DNA of 44,075 bases from CAZAFD01 sp964484785 (GTDB lineage Bacteria > Pseudomonadota > Alphaproteobacteria > Rickettsiales > UBA1997): contig CAZAFD010000005.1 in NCBI GenBank assembly GCA_964484785.1, forward strand, positions 1-44,075, in the 5' to 3' direction. The translations under genes and the position numbers were made by a program. Position 1 is the stretch's first letter. The number at the start of each line of letters is the position of its first letter. This document shows positions 25,601-35,230 of the stretch, one piece after another. The notes under the pieces were generated by a model. That model saw only the letters and a program-made list of their open reading frames with translations, was not told the DNA's origin and ran no database searches.

Positions 25601-28022
25601 TTGCAACAGGTTGTCCGTAACCATCACTACTTCTGGCAAAAATATTTGACCAGTCAGCGCCATTATAATCTTTCATATCTGCCTGAGTTTTATCAAAGGC
25701 CCAAGCTAATAAATTTGCTTTTTGATTGTTAGTCTCGACTCCATAAGCAGAAGCTATCTCCCCTGTTTTTATAGATTCACAATTTGCCACAGAAAACAAA
25801 CCGGTTTGGCAAATACCTTCAGTTAATTCAGTATCGCTTAATTTTGGTTCCGCCCTTCTATATAAGTCATCTGTTTCAACTCCATTTACTTCATCATCTC
25901 CCACTAAAAGACTATTATCGTCGCAGTATGTGGCTTTATAATTTAAACCTGCAGCTAATTTAAAATTATATGGACATAGGTTATCCGATATTACACAAGC
26001 ATAATTATTGCCACGTCTTTTTACTACCTGCATCTTGACTTTAGTATTTGATTCAGACACATGTAAAGTGCAGATACCTTCATCAACTTCCTGGTAATCT
26101 TCATCATTAACTTCATCGTCATCATCAGTTTTCAACATACTAAACAATAGACCAGCTAAGCTCTGGAATCTCTCTTCTTCATCTGGTACCTTGTTGGCTT
26201 TACAAAATTTAGCCTCTCTAGTATTTATATTTTCTAAACATACAAAGTCCTGTGTTCTTTGAACACAACACTTTCTTGCATTATGAAAGGCCTTATAGCA
26301 CAATTCTTTATAAACACCATCACTAAGATTTTCATCATAAATAGCATAAAATACCTTGCTATGTTTGTCATCTATACCATCTTTAACATTATACCTAATA
26401 ACCTTAGGATTTGTACGATCTTCGGGATTTACCTGGCTTTCATGTAAAACACAGCCACGTCCTGAGTAAGAAAACCTATCGCACGCAAAATTAGCCTTAT
26501 CATTGCCACGCATATAGTATCTCTGAATAACCCCATAGTAACCCTTCTGTTCAGGTAATCGTGGATCATAACAAGCATATGATTTATCAAAATTAGAACT
26601 GTACTCTTCGCCATCATATATATACTCCCTAAATATCTTATTCCAAACATCATTCTCATAAGGTTTATGAGTATCTAAACTCACGGAAGTATTATCAGCA
26701 TCAAGACCTTCTTTAATAGACTTATTGATCACCCCATCAATCTTATCTGTACAACTCTTATTAGAACAGGAACCGGTATTAAACCAAAGAGCATTTAAAC
26801 AGTCATAACATTTACTTGAAGACTCATTATCAGCTATAGCACAAGCAGAAACACAAGCAGAATATGACTTCTCTCCAGAGCCTCTTTCATAATATTTTCC
26901 ATCTTCTGTCTTTGTATAATTATACCAATTGTTTCCACAAAATCTTAAAGTTTTTATACCCTCTTTTGCTGTATTAAACTTAGAAGCAATTACACCATCC
27001 ATAATAGAAGGCATAACAACCTCGTGAGTAGCTATAGCTACACTAGATGTAATTAAACATGGTGCCATTTTGGCTACATTAGGAATAGAACTGATCAAAT
27101 TCTTTACTAATAAAAAGACTATTCTCATTCCATAATATTGTTTCAAAGAATATGGATCAAAGTTAAAAGCTGCATCTCCCAAAATATCAAGCATCGTTGT
27201 TCCAATCATCTTACCTAACTTCAGCAGATTTTTCATAGAAGCTATTTTGCTTTTTGCCTCACCGGCAGCTTTTTCGCTATTCTTAATATCTGTAAACATA
27301 CATACAGCCGAAACAACTAACTCAGCAATTTCAGCCTCTAATAATATAGGAAGATCTAGGTGTAAAACACATGTAGCATTATAGTTGGTATAACTATAAG
27401 AACATTTACTATTTTTAGGTTTATATGTCTTAGTAGAACCTTCTACTAAACTACCACTAATTGGGTTAGTTACTAGCTGCAAAAAACGATTTTCCAAAAA
27501 GTTATCGTTTATTTCACAGATACCACTTGCATTTAGCCCAATATTTAATGGATAAATTGGAAACATAGCATATTTTAACTGTAAAATACTACTTTCCTCT
27601 TTATATATATCATGTTGACCGCAATATTGATTAGATCCAAAAACCTTCTGCCATTCAATATTAGCAAAATTATCCAGAGTTATAAAATCTGCCAACATTG
27701 ACAATATATCTACTACATTAGAACCGAGTGAGCTAATGAGATCTAAAAAGACTTTAACCACAAATTCTAAATACTCTGATATTGAACCAATAAGACCACC
27801 AACTATTGGAATCTTTGTTAAGATATTTTTGAAATTCTCAAAACCTTGCTCGGCATCATTATAATTTTCATAACAGGCTTCTGAAACTTGTGATCTTTCT
27901 GTAGCTTCTTGATCTTCGATAGAATCCACTGCATAAAGTGGATAAGAGATAGTAGTTATCCCTATTATACCTAAAACAAAAAACATTATACTTATAATTA
28001 CTAGTCTCAAATTTTTAAACAT
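22698..28022 (-). CDS. virB6: Giant VirB6/TrbL-like T4SS channel protein with C-terminal coiled coil
   Basis: 1774 residues. An N-terminal membrane signal (9-30) is followed by a long, Cys-rich periplasmic or extracellular region (about 150-930) with many CxxC-type pairs, such as C-V-S-A-C and C-Y-D-C-L. The VirB6 membrane core follows: helices at about 950-975, 985-1010, a dense cluster at 1180-1300, and one near 1365-1395. The last 380 residues are highly charged, Arg/Lys/Glu/Gln-rich and coiled-coil-like, presumably cytoplasmic. VirB6 forms part of the inner-membrane T4SS channel; extended versions are typical of Rickettsiales. It shares C-G-x-N/D-W, DPR and N-F-A-C-D/E-R-F motifs with the neighbouring 1210-residue paralogue. 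Last gene of the block. Confidence 0.85.
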   Translation of the reverse strand: MFKNLRLVIISIMFFVLGIIGITTISYPLYAVDSIEDQEATERSQVSEACYENYNDAEQGFENFKNILTKIPIVGGLIGSISEYLEFVVKVFLDLISSLGSNVVDILSMLADFITLDNFANIEWQKVFGSNQYCGQHDIYKEESSILQLKYAMFPIYPLNIGLNASGICEINDNFLENRFLQLVTNPISGSLVEGSTKTYKPKNSKCSYSYTNYNATCVLHLDLPILLEAEIAELVVSAVCMFTDIKNSEKAAGEAKSKIASMKNLLKLGKMIGTTMLDILGDAAFNFDPYSLKQYYGMRIVFLLVKNLISSIPNVAKMAPCLITSSVAIATHEVVMPSIMDGVIASKFNTAKEGIKTLRFCGNNWYNYTKTEDGKYYERGSGEKSYSACVSACAIADNESSSKCYDCLNALWFNTGSCSNKSCTDKIDGVINKSIKEGLDADNTSVSLDTHKPYENDVWNKIFREYIYDGEEYSSNFDKSYACYDPRLPEQKGYYGVIQRYYMRGNDKANFACDRFSYSGRGCVLHESQVNPEDRTNPKVIRYNVKDGIDDKHSKVFYAIYDENLSDGVYKELCYKAFHNARKCCVQRTQDFVCLENINTREAKFCKANKVPDEEERFQSLAGLLFSMLKTDDDDEVNDEDYQEVDEGICTLHVSESNTKVKMQVVKRRGNNYACVISDNLCPYNFKLAAGLNYKATYCDDNSLLVGDDEVNGVETDDLYRRAEPKLSDTELTEGICQTGLFSVANCESIKTGEIASAYGVETNNQKANLLAWAFDKTQADMKDYNGADWSNIFARSSDGYGQPVATSAFGRVKNFCQYKAHCVKVEPETVLDMDYMTTPAFMDASCNTNNNSNSRHIYGAGFSRQLTSRVVECVYESLKNLVNGVAGYSSCQGSFTLNADGFCGNDNADTIERKLQENDIDYIRMRYQSIGNRYFIKGYELPEELNPFIKLQTRMKHLIRIAIALSLVFWGFKMTVLGGFNEVGAFSDRKFLSKIMVNLIKFAIVCYFALGTGWRDGASDYLLNFATSIYSYTNRLVGLTLKGTNVNILNSDKTFGITAGSTNTPISFCYRWDLFNNLKLEAPNKDNSCSRRFKSTKLIELGTNQEISSFSYFISKLNKEDRSGRYKLALYENNTYKSDSVSLGNIWNKKYDGCYFDINEYEDDKKYLSIFDTIDCKIIRYLGFAPKLNVANIFIIPLLFVFINSLGTFLLGLVLTFVFALFNVLIEACYIFLVSFFSISILIFVSPIILPLALFEKTKNIFDKWLSKLISFVFQPVLMLVTLVLYINIVDIFALKNMAFIKHNSEGRFPTVVCGNNVSSYDFFCVINDPTKIFKVAANAAVDIFKFIRNMITQDTAGDLSQYPIFSMICDMLILFILFKLGDQLLAAAKLLGDKLFGSGVDTAKSQGLAQGMDNTNQLGKLTNKNSLLNRSLRTGRRYVASNAIPDTLDKGADLLGTWASRRQESAFWKEQSLARAQKRQDALQARKDSGKAVSPKSLKQAEKRVDRRQKGLDKISTKLARLERVRGGLQRLGKKSTFVLGTRASIHGLAEDVGSFVRKGVDVTKQFLEEKKVQRAEYRKTSAEQRAQTKAAEALTKSKNRLDRKMAALQKQIDSSSSIRKQANTERESLLKELVDIKESATRSNRSVAERKTHIESSQARLKEVREAQRRLDLIRRQAAQPGNDFGVNMEELTLSATIDEGESSRLEGEIKRESQEIKREDRQITRLYFTQAFLERKLRIRETRIVHGEKRIERAQKKITKLCAKRAKLG

Positions 28023-28060
28023 TAGTCGTTACCTCGGTTATTTATCATAAACCAACTCTG

Positions 28061-31000
28061 TTATTCTGCCTGATCATCATCACCTTGAGTAGCATTTTCA
28101 CTGCCAGTATTAGGTTCTTTAATGCTCAAACTTATAGGACTTCTTGCTGTCACACTAACATCCCCATTATTAGATTTACCTTTTTTCTTCTTATGAGCTT
28201 TATTTATAATACCATGCGCAGCCCCCAATACCCTTTGATAATCTTGGTGAACTTTTTTCATCAAAGCACCTCCGATTTTGCTGAAGGCCTCGCTTACGCT
28301 CATAATTTCTTTAGAATCAGCACCAACTCCGAATATTACAGAACCGATACGTATAATACCATCCAAAATTTTATCAATAAATAGTATAATCAGAAGCAAT
28401 ATACAATAATTACCAAAAAGAGTCTTCCATAAAAGTCCAGCATAAACAACTACAGGATAGGAAATATTACCTAAAAGATTCAAAATAGGATGCCCACCTT
28501 GCCAATCTATTTTAGTGTCTACAAATGAGCATAAAATTGACTTATCTTTTAGATTTATAAAGTCACCATTGAGCTTGGCTTTACACTCTATCTCTTGTTG
28601 ATCCTTTTTACTATCAGAATCAGTAAATAGATACATTCCGCTACCAGCCTTGCACGCATATCCGCAAAAAAGTTCTCTATGTGGACCATTATCTCTACCA
28701 AAATACACCGCTTCACCTGTATAATAGGTATCATACAACAAGAAGAGTATAGTCATTGCCACTATTAGGAAAATAGGATAAAATATATAACCCACAATCT
28801 TCATAATCCATGTCTGGAACATTTTCTCGGTTTTCTTAAACAACATAAGTGGGAACATAAATGGTGCAAAGAATAAGAGTAAGATTAAGGTTAGCATGGA
28901 CACAACAAAGATGTACACAATTTTTACAGCAACTAATATTAGTGATAAGAAGATCATTAATAGAGGAATGGCTAGAATAATTACAGCGGAGCCGGCAAAG
29001 AAGTAACCAATGGCCATAATAACCATATTTAATCCTCCAACCTCAAAACCTAAATATTTGTTTATTTTACAATCAACAAAATCAAAAAAGGCTAGATATC
29101 CTCTGTCTCCATAATCATAATAATTGTTATGCATACCAAAATCCTTATGATCACCAAAGTAACATCCATCAAAGCTAGAATTATCATAAGAAGGTTTTAA
29201 AGAATCGATTTGGGTAACCTCTAAGGCAAGGTTAATTACACTGTTACTTATAGTAAAAACACCTTTAAGAACTGGTTTAATCCACCAACCGCCCATAGCA
29301 AAGCTAGAAACAACGACTATCTTTACTAAGAACTTCATTAATTCGCCTTGTCTGAAAACAGCGCCAAACATAACCATGTTAAAGCCATAAAACACTATGG
29401 CAAGAACCAACAAGATCTGCGCAATTTGTTTAAATCTATGTCTAAAGTTATTAAAAACAGGAGTAGTTTTATAACCAGCTTCTAATAAACCATTAGTGCC
29501 GTATTTATCTAAATTTTCGCCCCTCTTAAATACATACCCTGTAGCACAAGCATCATTTTCATCAGGCATGCCCAGACCTTGGCATACAGAAAAACCTGCA
29601 ACATTAAATAAGAAATTCTTGGAAGTCTCTATAATGCATTCGACTAAAGGCGCGGTTAAATGATCCTTGGTTTTTTGTACACGCATATATGTATTTAATG
29701 TCTTATAGTTCTCATTATTGTGAGACGTACCAATCATATTAATACAAGATTTATCTATATAAGGAGAAGAAGGAAGATTTTGATCCGCAGCACCATATGG
29801 TTTCATATATACACAATGTCTATCTATTTGGCAAAAGTTAGACGCTCGTCCCAAACACGACAATGGTATTTTCTTTGAAGAATCCTTTGGATCAGGCCTA
29901 TAACAATTTGATTGTGTCACCTTGAGTTTTCCTTTATAGATTCCTGCTGTATCCCTAAACTCTAAACCTACTTTTTCCGTACCACCCATTAAATTGAAAT
30001 CATAAGGACAGAAAGATTGTGTGGCAACGCAATATTTATTACCTTCTTTTTCTGATCTATAAATCTTTAATTCAATCTGATTTAAACTTTTACCCAGTTC
30101 TTTATAAATCTTGTCTAATTGATTCTGTTCGGAACTTGTATCAGAAACTCCATATAATTCTTTACATACATTTTTAGCTTCATCATCAGTCATGCCGCTT
30201 ACTTTCTTTTCTTCCCACAAGGCTTTATCATTTTTTAGTTCTTCTATCTTTGTCTCTAATTCCTTCTTCTTGCTCTTCGATGTCTCTGCTTCTTTCTTAC
30301 TTTCTAATTTTTTTATTTCTTCCTCTAATTCAGTTATTTTGCTATTAACCTGCTGTTCATATGAATTTTTAGCCTTAGGTAAACATTCTTCAACCGCTCC
30401 ACTTTTGGAAGTACTTAAATTTGGAGCCTCAGGTAATCTAAATTGGGTTAAAATATTTGACTTTATAATGCACTTTTCATCCTTAGAGCAAAATATATGG
30501 CCTGTTTTCGACCCCTCTGTATACTCTATACATAATAATTTATTACTAGCATCCACACAACATTTATATGCATCCATCCATTCAGCCTTTTCAAGAAATC
30601 TCTCACAAGCAAAGTTAATTCCGTCACTTCCTTGGGAGTAATATAACTGCATATTGCTATTGCCAGAACTAAGGTTTACATCATAAGTCCTAGCTATAGG
30701 TCTTGGATCATTACAACCAGGGTAGGCATATTCTTTACCTTGATACTTGTATTCCCTAAAGAGCCTATCTGACTCTTTAAATTGATAGTCGTTATCTTTG
30801 GTAACAACACTTGGATCAATCTTCATACAGGATGTAAAATCCCTCATTTTAATACATTTATCAAGATAGTACTTGTACGATCCATCAAAAAAACCCTTGC
30901 TTGGATAAAATTCCTCAATTGCTTCTGGAATAATACGGCCTTCTTTTAGATAAGCCTCTGCTTGGTTTTTATCTATAAGATTCTGAAACTCATAGTTGCC

Positions 31001-31693
31001 ATAGGTGGCCCAATTATCTCCACAAATTTTAAGTCTGTTAAATACAGCTTGTGCTCTACTATACTGTACTTGACCATAAGAATTTTTAATAATTGCATAA
31101 CTTAAGCCCATAGCGGCTAGGGCTATTAAGACACCCTTGGTATGAGTTTGACTACTTAGCTTAGTCACACCAAAGGTAATCATACTGCCAGCACAAACTC
31201 CTAATAAAGGTATTATAACTGGAAGACATTTAGTATTTTCTATATCCAAACCAAAGTCTATGTCAAAATCAAAACGTGATATAACGCTGTCTAAAAAACC
31301 ATCTAATATACTTACAATAACTGCCATAGTAGCACCTATGGCTAGACCTGTTTTTAAATATAAAGCCAATATAGCGCCGCATATAAATGGAGCTAAAATA
31401 ATATCGTTAACTAATACACCACCAAGAACAGAAACTGCTGCTGCCGAAGGACTAATACCATCTGCCCAACTAAAAGTACTTCTTAAACCATCAGGATAAC
31501 ATTGGAAACCCTTTGCACTAGAGTATGTATAATTAATATTGTTATATTTTCTAATTCTATCACCTCTACCATCCATCTTATAATCAGATAAAATACTTGC
31601 TTCAGCTATTTGCAAACCAGTAAAACCATTGAGTATCAATAGAACATAAATTAACGCTAGCTTACAAACATTTTTTATCATATTCCTTACCAT
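28061..31693 (-). CDS. virB6: Extended VirB6/TrbL-like T4SS channel protein
   Basis: 1210 residues. It has a signal/anchor (about 8-30), further hydrophobic segments (70-115, 150-210), and a Cys-rich exported region (about 220-740) with C-G-D-N-W, C-N-D-P-R-P and N-F-A-C-E-R-F motifs shared with the 1774-residue paralogue. That region is interrupted at about 431-500 by a charged Glu/Lys coiled coil. The VirB6 core follows (helices near 765-790, 895-985 and 1090-1120), then a polar, Lys- then Asp-rich tail. It is probably an inner-membrane T4SS component with a large exposed domain. It begins 7 nt after virB4, so virB3-virB4-virB6-virB6 should be one transcript. Confidence 0.88.
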   Translation of the reverse strand: MVRNMIKNVCKLALIYVLLILNGFTGLQIAEASILSDYKMDGRGDRIRKYNNINYTYSSAKGFQCYPDGLRSTFSWADGISPSAAAVSVLGGVLVNDIILAPFICGAILALYLKTGLAIGATMAVIVSILDGFLDSVISRFDFDIDFGLDIENTKCLPVIIPLLGVCAGSMITFGVTKLSSQTHTKGVLIALAAMGLSYAIIKNSYGQVQYSRAQAVFNRLKICGDNWATYGNYEFQNLIDKNQAEAYLKEGRIIPEAIEEFYPSKGFFDGSYKYYLDKCIKMRDFTSCMKIDPSVVTKDNDYQFKESDRLFREYKYQGKEYAYPGCNDPRPIARTYDVNLSSGNSNMQLYYSQGSDGINFACERFLEKAEWMDAYKCCVDASNKLLCIEYTEGSKTGHIFCSKDEKCIIKSNILTQFRLPEAPNLSTSKSGAVEECLPKAKNSYEQQVNSKITELEEEIKKLESKKEAETSKSKKKELETKIEELKNDKALWEEKKVSGMTDDEAKNVCKELYGVSDTSSEQNQLDKIYKELGKSLNQIELKIYRSEKEGNKYCVATQSFCPYDFNLMGGTEKVGLEFRDTAGIYKGKLKVTQSNCYRPDPKDSSKKIPLSCLGRASNFCQIDRHCVYMKPYGAADQNLPSSPYIDKSCINMIGTSHNNENYKTLNTYMRVQKTKDHLTAPLVECIIETSKNFLFNVAGFSVCQGLGMPDENDACATGYVFKRGENLDKYGTNGLLEAGYKTTPVFNNFRHRFKQIAQILLVLAIVFYGFNMVMFGAVFRQGELMKFLVKIVVVSSFAMGGWWIKPVLKGVFTISNSVINLALEVTQIDSLKPSYDNSSFDGCYFGDHKDFGMHNNYYDYGDRGYLAFFDFVDCKINKYLGFEVGGLNMVIMAIGYFFAGSAVIILAIPLLMIFLSLILVAVKIVYIFVVSMLTLILLLFFAPFMFPLMLFKKTEKMFQTWIMKIVGYIFYPIFLIVAMTILFLLYDTYYTGEAVYFGRDNGPHRELFCGYACKAGSGMYLFTDSDSKKDQQEIECKAKLNGDFINLKDKSILCSFVDTKIDWQGGHPILNLLGNISYPVVVYAGLLWKTLFGNYCILLLIILFIDKILDGIIRIGSVIFGVGADSKEIMSVSEAFSKIGGALMKKVHQDYQRVLGAAHGIINKAHKKKKGKSNNGDVSVTARSPISLSIKEPNTGSENATQGDDDQAE

Positions 31694-31700
31694 ATAATAT

Positions 31701-34094
31701 TTACACTTTTGCAGATCTATTATAAAAAATTTCTATCCAATCCTTAGGATCAGTACTGCCCACCTCTCTTATAATTTCATCCAACAAAACCACAGTCTCT
31801 GCTCTAGCCGATAAAACTCTTGTCACGGCGTTCATACCAGCTAAGTCAACTCTTGCCACCACACCATTTGCATCTTGTTTTATTAAGAAAAATCTAGAGC
31901 CAGGATCAGTAGTTTTAATAATGAACAACTCTCTTTCACTCAACATAAAGGCTGTTCTATAAACTTCTGTTGCCTTTAAGTTTGGCAAATAAATTTGTGT
32001 AGCCGTTTGTTGAACTAAGGTATCTGAAATATCACTTTTAGTAGCATCTTCTACAGACTGAGTAGCAAATATAATAAAAGCATTTAATTTTCGTAACACC
32101 TTTAACCAGTCTTTAATTTTTGGAGCAAAGATAGGATTATCAATTAGAGCCCAAGCCTCATCCAAAATAATCATAGTAGGCATACCGTCTAAAGAACTAT
32201 TAATCCTATGAAATAAATATAGTAGAACTGGTCCAATACTTATCTTATCCTTTAGTATTTCTGCCATTTCAAAACCAAAGGCATAGGATATAGAAAAATT
32301 TACATCATCATTTTCATTATCAAATAAACGAGCATGTGACCCATCTGAATGCCACATTTCTAGCCTACCAGCCAAGGTACCAGGCCCTGCGATACCTAAA
32401 AAAGGCGCTATATTTCTTAATCGTCTTTTTTCAAAAGGTAATTTATAATTACCATTTATAGCGTCATTAATTCTTGCCATATCTTCAGCATCTACACTTT
32501 CACCATTAGCCGTCACCAGAGCTCTTAACCATTCTTTTAAGAAAGCAATATTTTCATTAGTCTCTGGCAATTTTAAAGGATTGAATCCAGAAACTTTAGC
32601 TGCGTCAAGTATAGAATACATACCACCAAGAGCTCTTATAAAGATCTCTGCGCCTCTATCCTTATCAAAGAAAAACATTCTACAATTGAACTTTTGTGCC
32701 TGAGCGCATAAAAAGTTCATTAACACAGTTTTACCAGCGCCAGTCGGTCCTATAATCATAGTATGTCCCACATCTCGTACGTGGAAACTAAAAAAATATG
32801 GGGTACCAGAAGTAGTATTTAATACAGTGCAAGCATTTCCCCAATGATTACCAGCCCTCTTTCCAGAAGGATAATTATGAAAGGAGGCCAAACTAGCTAA
32901 ATTAAGCGTATTAATAGTAGATTTTCGGACTATATAATTAAGATTACCTGGCAGCTGTGACCAAAATGCTGCTTCCATATTTAATCGTTCGCGTACAGCA
33001 GTAATTCCTACGTTAGAAAACTCTACTATAGCCATAGACATAGCATTTTCTATACCCTTAATGCTATCCTCAGTACACATAATAGTTAGATGATGTGAAC
33101 CAAAAGCAAATTTACCACTCATGGCAGCATCAAGAGCTTCATCGATTTCTTGAATCTGCGATATAGCCACATCGCCTGATTGAATCATTCTACGCTGTTG
33201 TAGTTGCATATTACTGATTGCAATCATTCTGTTAATAAAAACAAAAGATTGTGATATTATAAATTCAAAGGGTAATCTCAAAAAACCATCCAACATACCA
33301 GCATTAGTTGATGGTCGATACTCCTTAATAGAAGCAAGTGCTGCATATTTTACGTTAGACGGACTTCTAACCTCTATAGTTTTACTACCAAAGTATAGTC
33401 TATTCGTATTAAGATAAGAATCTACAGGTAGTGTACACAACCTATATTCCTGTTTTTCACCACAATTAACTATTAAACCAAGAAACTTTAATATTTCGGA
33501 AAATACAGCCTCCCCAGACTTGACCACACCAAGTAATTTCGGACCATAATTGCCAAAACCATTTATAATTCTTTCCGTTACTTCATCTAATTCAGCAATA
33601 GAATTTCTTAAGGCCTTCTCTTTCGCACTCTTGTCAGCTTTTTCCCTTATCTTTTGAAACCAGTTCGCTATAGTAGCTATACCACCGGTATCCTGTTTTC
33701 TAATAACACTAATATAGTGCTCATTAACAAATGATCTATCTCCTGTATGCCTTTCTTTCCATTCTTTATTAACACGAGCTGTAAACACATTAGAATAATC
33801 ACCATCTGGATAAGCTTCTTCTCTTCGTCTAATAGTATGAAACCATAAGGCAAAGTTACCAGACGCCATACTTTTTAATAGATTATTTCTTACATCTTTT
33901 TTTATATCTATATCTTCATCATCAGCGGTCTCGAAAGAAAAACCATTAATTTTAATCACTCTTAACAAACTGCCATCCTTTAAAAGGAGAGTATTTTCAT
34001 TGATATGCATCTTATAAGGAATGAATTTAGAAGACGACATTTCATTCCCTATATAATTTTGTTTTGGAACCCCTAAGTTTTTCTTTAAATGCAT
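31701..34094 (-). CDS. virB4: VirB4 type IV secretion ATPase
   Basis: 797 residues, normal for Rickettsiales VirB4. An N-terminal VirB3-interacting domain is followed by the C-terminal AAA+/RecA-like motor, with Walker A G-P-T-G-A-G-K-T (about 448-455) and Walker B M-I-I-L-D-E-A-W (about 640-647). It powers T4SS assembly and substrate passage at the inner membrane. It lies 24 nt after virB3 and 7 nt before the first virB6. Confidence 0.97.
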   Translation of the reverse strand: MHLKKNLGVPKQNYIGNEMSSSKFIPYKMHINENTLLLKDGSLLRVIKINGFSFETADDEDIDIKKDVRNNLLKSMASGNFALWFHTIRRREEAYPDGDYSNVFTARVNKEWKERHTGDRSFVNEHYISVIRKQDTGGIATIANWFQKIREKADKSAKEKALRNSIAELDEVTERIINGFGNYGPKLLGVVKSGEAVFSEILKFLGLIVNCGEKQEYRLCTLPVDSYLNTNRLYFGSKTIEVRSPSNVKYAALASIKEYRPSTNAGMLDGFLRLPFEFIISQSFVFINRMIAISNMQLQQRRMIQSGDVAISQIQEIDEALDAAMSGKFAFGSHHLTIMCTEDSIKGIENAMSMAIVEFSNVGITAVRERLNMEAAFWSQLPGNLNYIVRKSTINTLNLASLASFHNYPSGKRAGNHWGNACTVLNTTSGTPYFFSFHVRDVGHTMIIGPTGAGKTVLMNFLCAQAQKFNCRMFFFDKDRGAEIFIRALGGMYSILDAAKVSGFNPLKLPETNENIAFLKEWLRALVTANGESVDAEDMARINDAINGNYKLPFEKRRLRNIAPFLGIAGPGTLAGRLEMWHSDGSHARLFDNENDDVNFSISYAFGFEMAEILKDKISIGPVLLYLFHRINSSLDGMPTMIILDEAWALIDNPIFAPKIKDWLKVLRKLNAFIIFATQSVEDATKSDISDTLVQQTATQIYLPNLKATEVYRTAFMLSERELFIIKTTDPGSRFFLIKQDANGVVARVDLAGMNAVTRVLSARAETVVLLDEIIREVGSTDPKDWIEIFYNRSAKV

Positions 34095-34118
34095 ACAATT
34101 CGAATTAATCAGTTAACC

Positions 34119-34418
34119 TTAATACACATCATACGAATTTACACCACCATGAAATGTCTTGTTATAACATATGTTAAAATTGCTAGTCTTCATAATTAAT
34201 AGCTCAAGCATCAATGGCTCCTTCAAACAAATAAGATAGGCAACGCAGTGCAAGACTGGCATCAATACTAAAAGATAAAGAAAATTATTGGTCACAACAA
34301 AGGCCATCAAGGATGCCAAGGCGTTCATAGCCGCATATACATAGGTCACTCCAAGTATCATACTTGGTCTAGTCAAACCCAAAAACAATGGGTCAGCCTT
34401 TAGCTTACCACCAGACAT
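34119..34418 (-). CDS. virB3: VirB3 type IV secretion inner-membrane protein
   Basis: 99 residues with the VirB3 pattern: a short N terminus with D-P-L-F-L-G-L-T-R-P, two adjacent membrane helices (about 20-60), and a polar C terminus. VirB3 docks on VirB4. First gene of the vir block, divergent from pal across a 183-nt gap that should hold promoters for both. Confidence 0.93.
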   Translation of the reverse strand: MSGGKLKADPLFLGLTRPSMILGVTYVYAAMNALASLMAFVVTNNFLYLLVLMPVLHCVAYLICLKEPLMLELLIMKTSNFNICYNKTFHGGVNSYDVY

Positions 34419-34610
34419 ACCCTACTTATTTGATAATTAATTTGCCTAAATTATTTTTGAAACAAAAATAAAATCAAGAGGAAATTCATATTTAAACCCA
34501 AGCTTTCCCTTTATTTAAATCACATAAATTTGATAAAATGAAACTTTTTTACTTTACAAAAAAATTTTTGGTTTTATAGTCCAGTTGTTATCAAAAACAA
34601 AGTGTTTTTT

Positions 34611-35075
34611 ATGAAAAAATATATTTCATTCCTATTTACCTTATGTGCATTGTGCGCTTGTGCTCACAAAGAACATCCTGAAATCAAGAACAGTCGTATT
34701 GATGACACAATCATTGTTCAAGACCAGGTAGAAACAGTAAAGATACCAGATAGGGTACTATTTGGATATGATAAATATAGTTTGGACTTAGGGGCACGAG
34801 AAACTCTAAGCTTGATTGCAAAGTGGTTACACACAAACCCAGAAGCTAATATCCTTGTTGAAGGTCACACAGATAGTAGAGGAACAAGAGAGTATAATAT
34901 AGCTTTGGGGCAGAAGAGAGCTTATGCCGTTAAAAGATATTTAGCATCACAGGGTATAGCTGAATCTAGAATTAAGATAGTTAGCTATGGTAAGGAAAAA
35001 CCAGAATTCTTAGGCGATAATGAAGAAAGCTGGGCAAAGAATAGAAGAGCAGTAATATTTGTATTAGAAAAGTAG
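34611..35075 (+). CDS. pal: Peptidoglycan-associated lipoprotein (OmpA C-terminal domain)
   Basis: 154 residues from the ATG at 34611. The signal peptide ends in lipobox L-C-A-C (lipidated Cys at residue 17). The OmpA-C peptidoglycan-binding domain shows V-L-F-G-Y-D-K-Y-S-L, the E-G-H-T-D-S-R-G-T-R-E-Y-N loop that contacts diaminopimelate, and G-Q-K-R-A-Y-A-V. Pal tethers the outer membrane to the wall within the Tol-Pal system. A GTG at 34602 is in frame but gives a poorer signal peptide. It ends in a strong terminator. Confidence 0.95.
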   Translation: MKKYISFLFTLCALCACAHKEHPEIKNSRIDDTIIVQDQVETVKIPDRVLFGYDKYSLDLGARETLSLIAKWLHTNPEANILVEGHTDSRGTREYNIALGQKRAYAVKRYLASQGIAESRIKIVSYGKEKPEFLGDNEESWAKNRRAVIFVLEK

Positions 35076-35098
35076 AATACTTGTATATACTTGGATAT

Positions 35099-35132
35099 AA
35101 AACAAAAAAGGGGATCTCCCCTTTTTTGTTTT
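35099..35132. terminator. Bidirectional intrinsic terminator after pal
   Basis: A perfect 16-bp palindrome arm (AAAACAAAAAAGGGGA and its complement) with a 2-nt centre, with A-tract and T-tract built into the stem. It ends pal transcription before the groES promoter. Confidence 0.88.
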
Positions 35133-35151
35133 GATAATTTATCTTTCAATC

Positions 35152-35178
35152 CTTGAAAGCCAAAAATAAAGCATTATA
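35152..35178 (+). promoter_or_regulatory. RpoH (sigma-32)-type promoter of groES-groEL
   Basis: CTTG (35152-35155), 17 nt, ATTATAT (35173-35179). This is one mismatch from the CYTATNT heat-shock -10 box and has the same spacing as the dnaK promoter. It lies about 52 nt before the groES ATG. Confidence 0.6.
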
Positions 35179-35230
35179 TACATGCTGTATGAATTAGAAT
35201 TTATTAATTACAACCAGGTATTAAAAACAT

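Noticed and set aside
30192..30641. 149-codon plus-strand frame inside virB6
   Set aside because: Antisense of the Glu/Lys coiled coil, giving an artificial Ser/Phe-rich protein.
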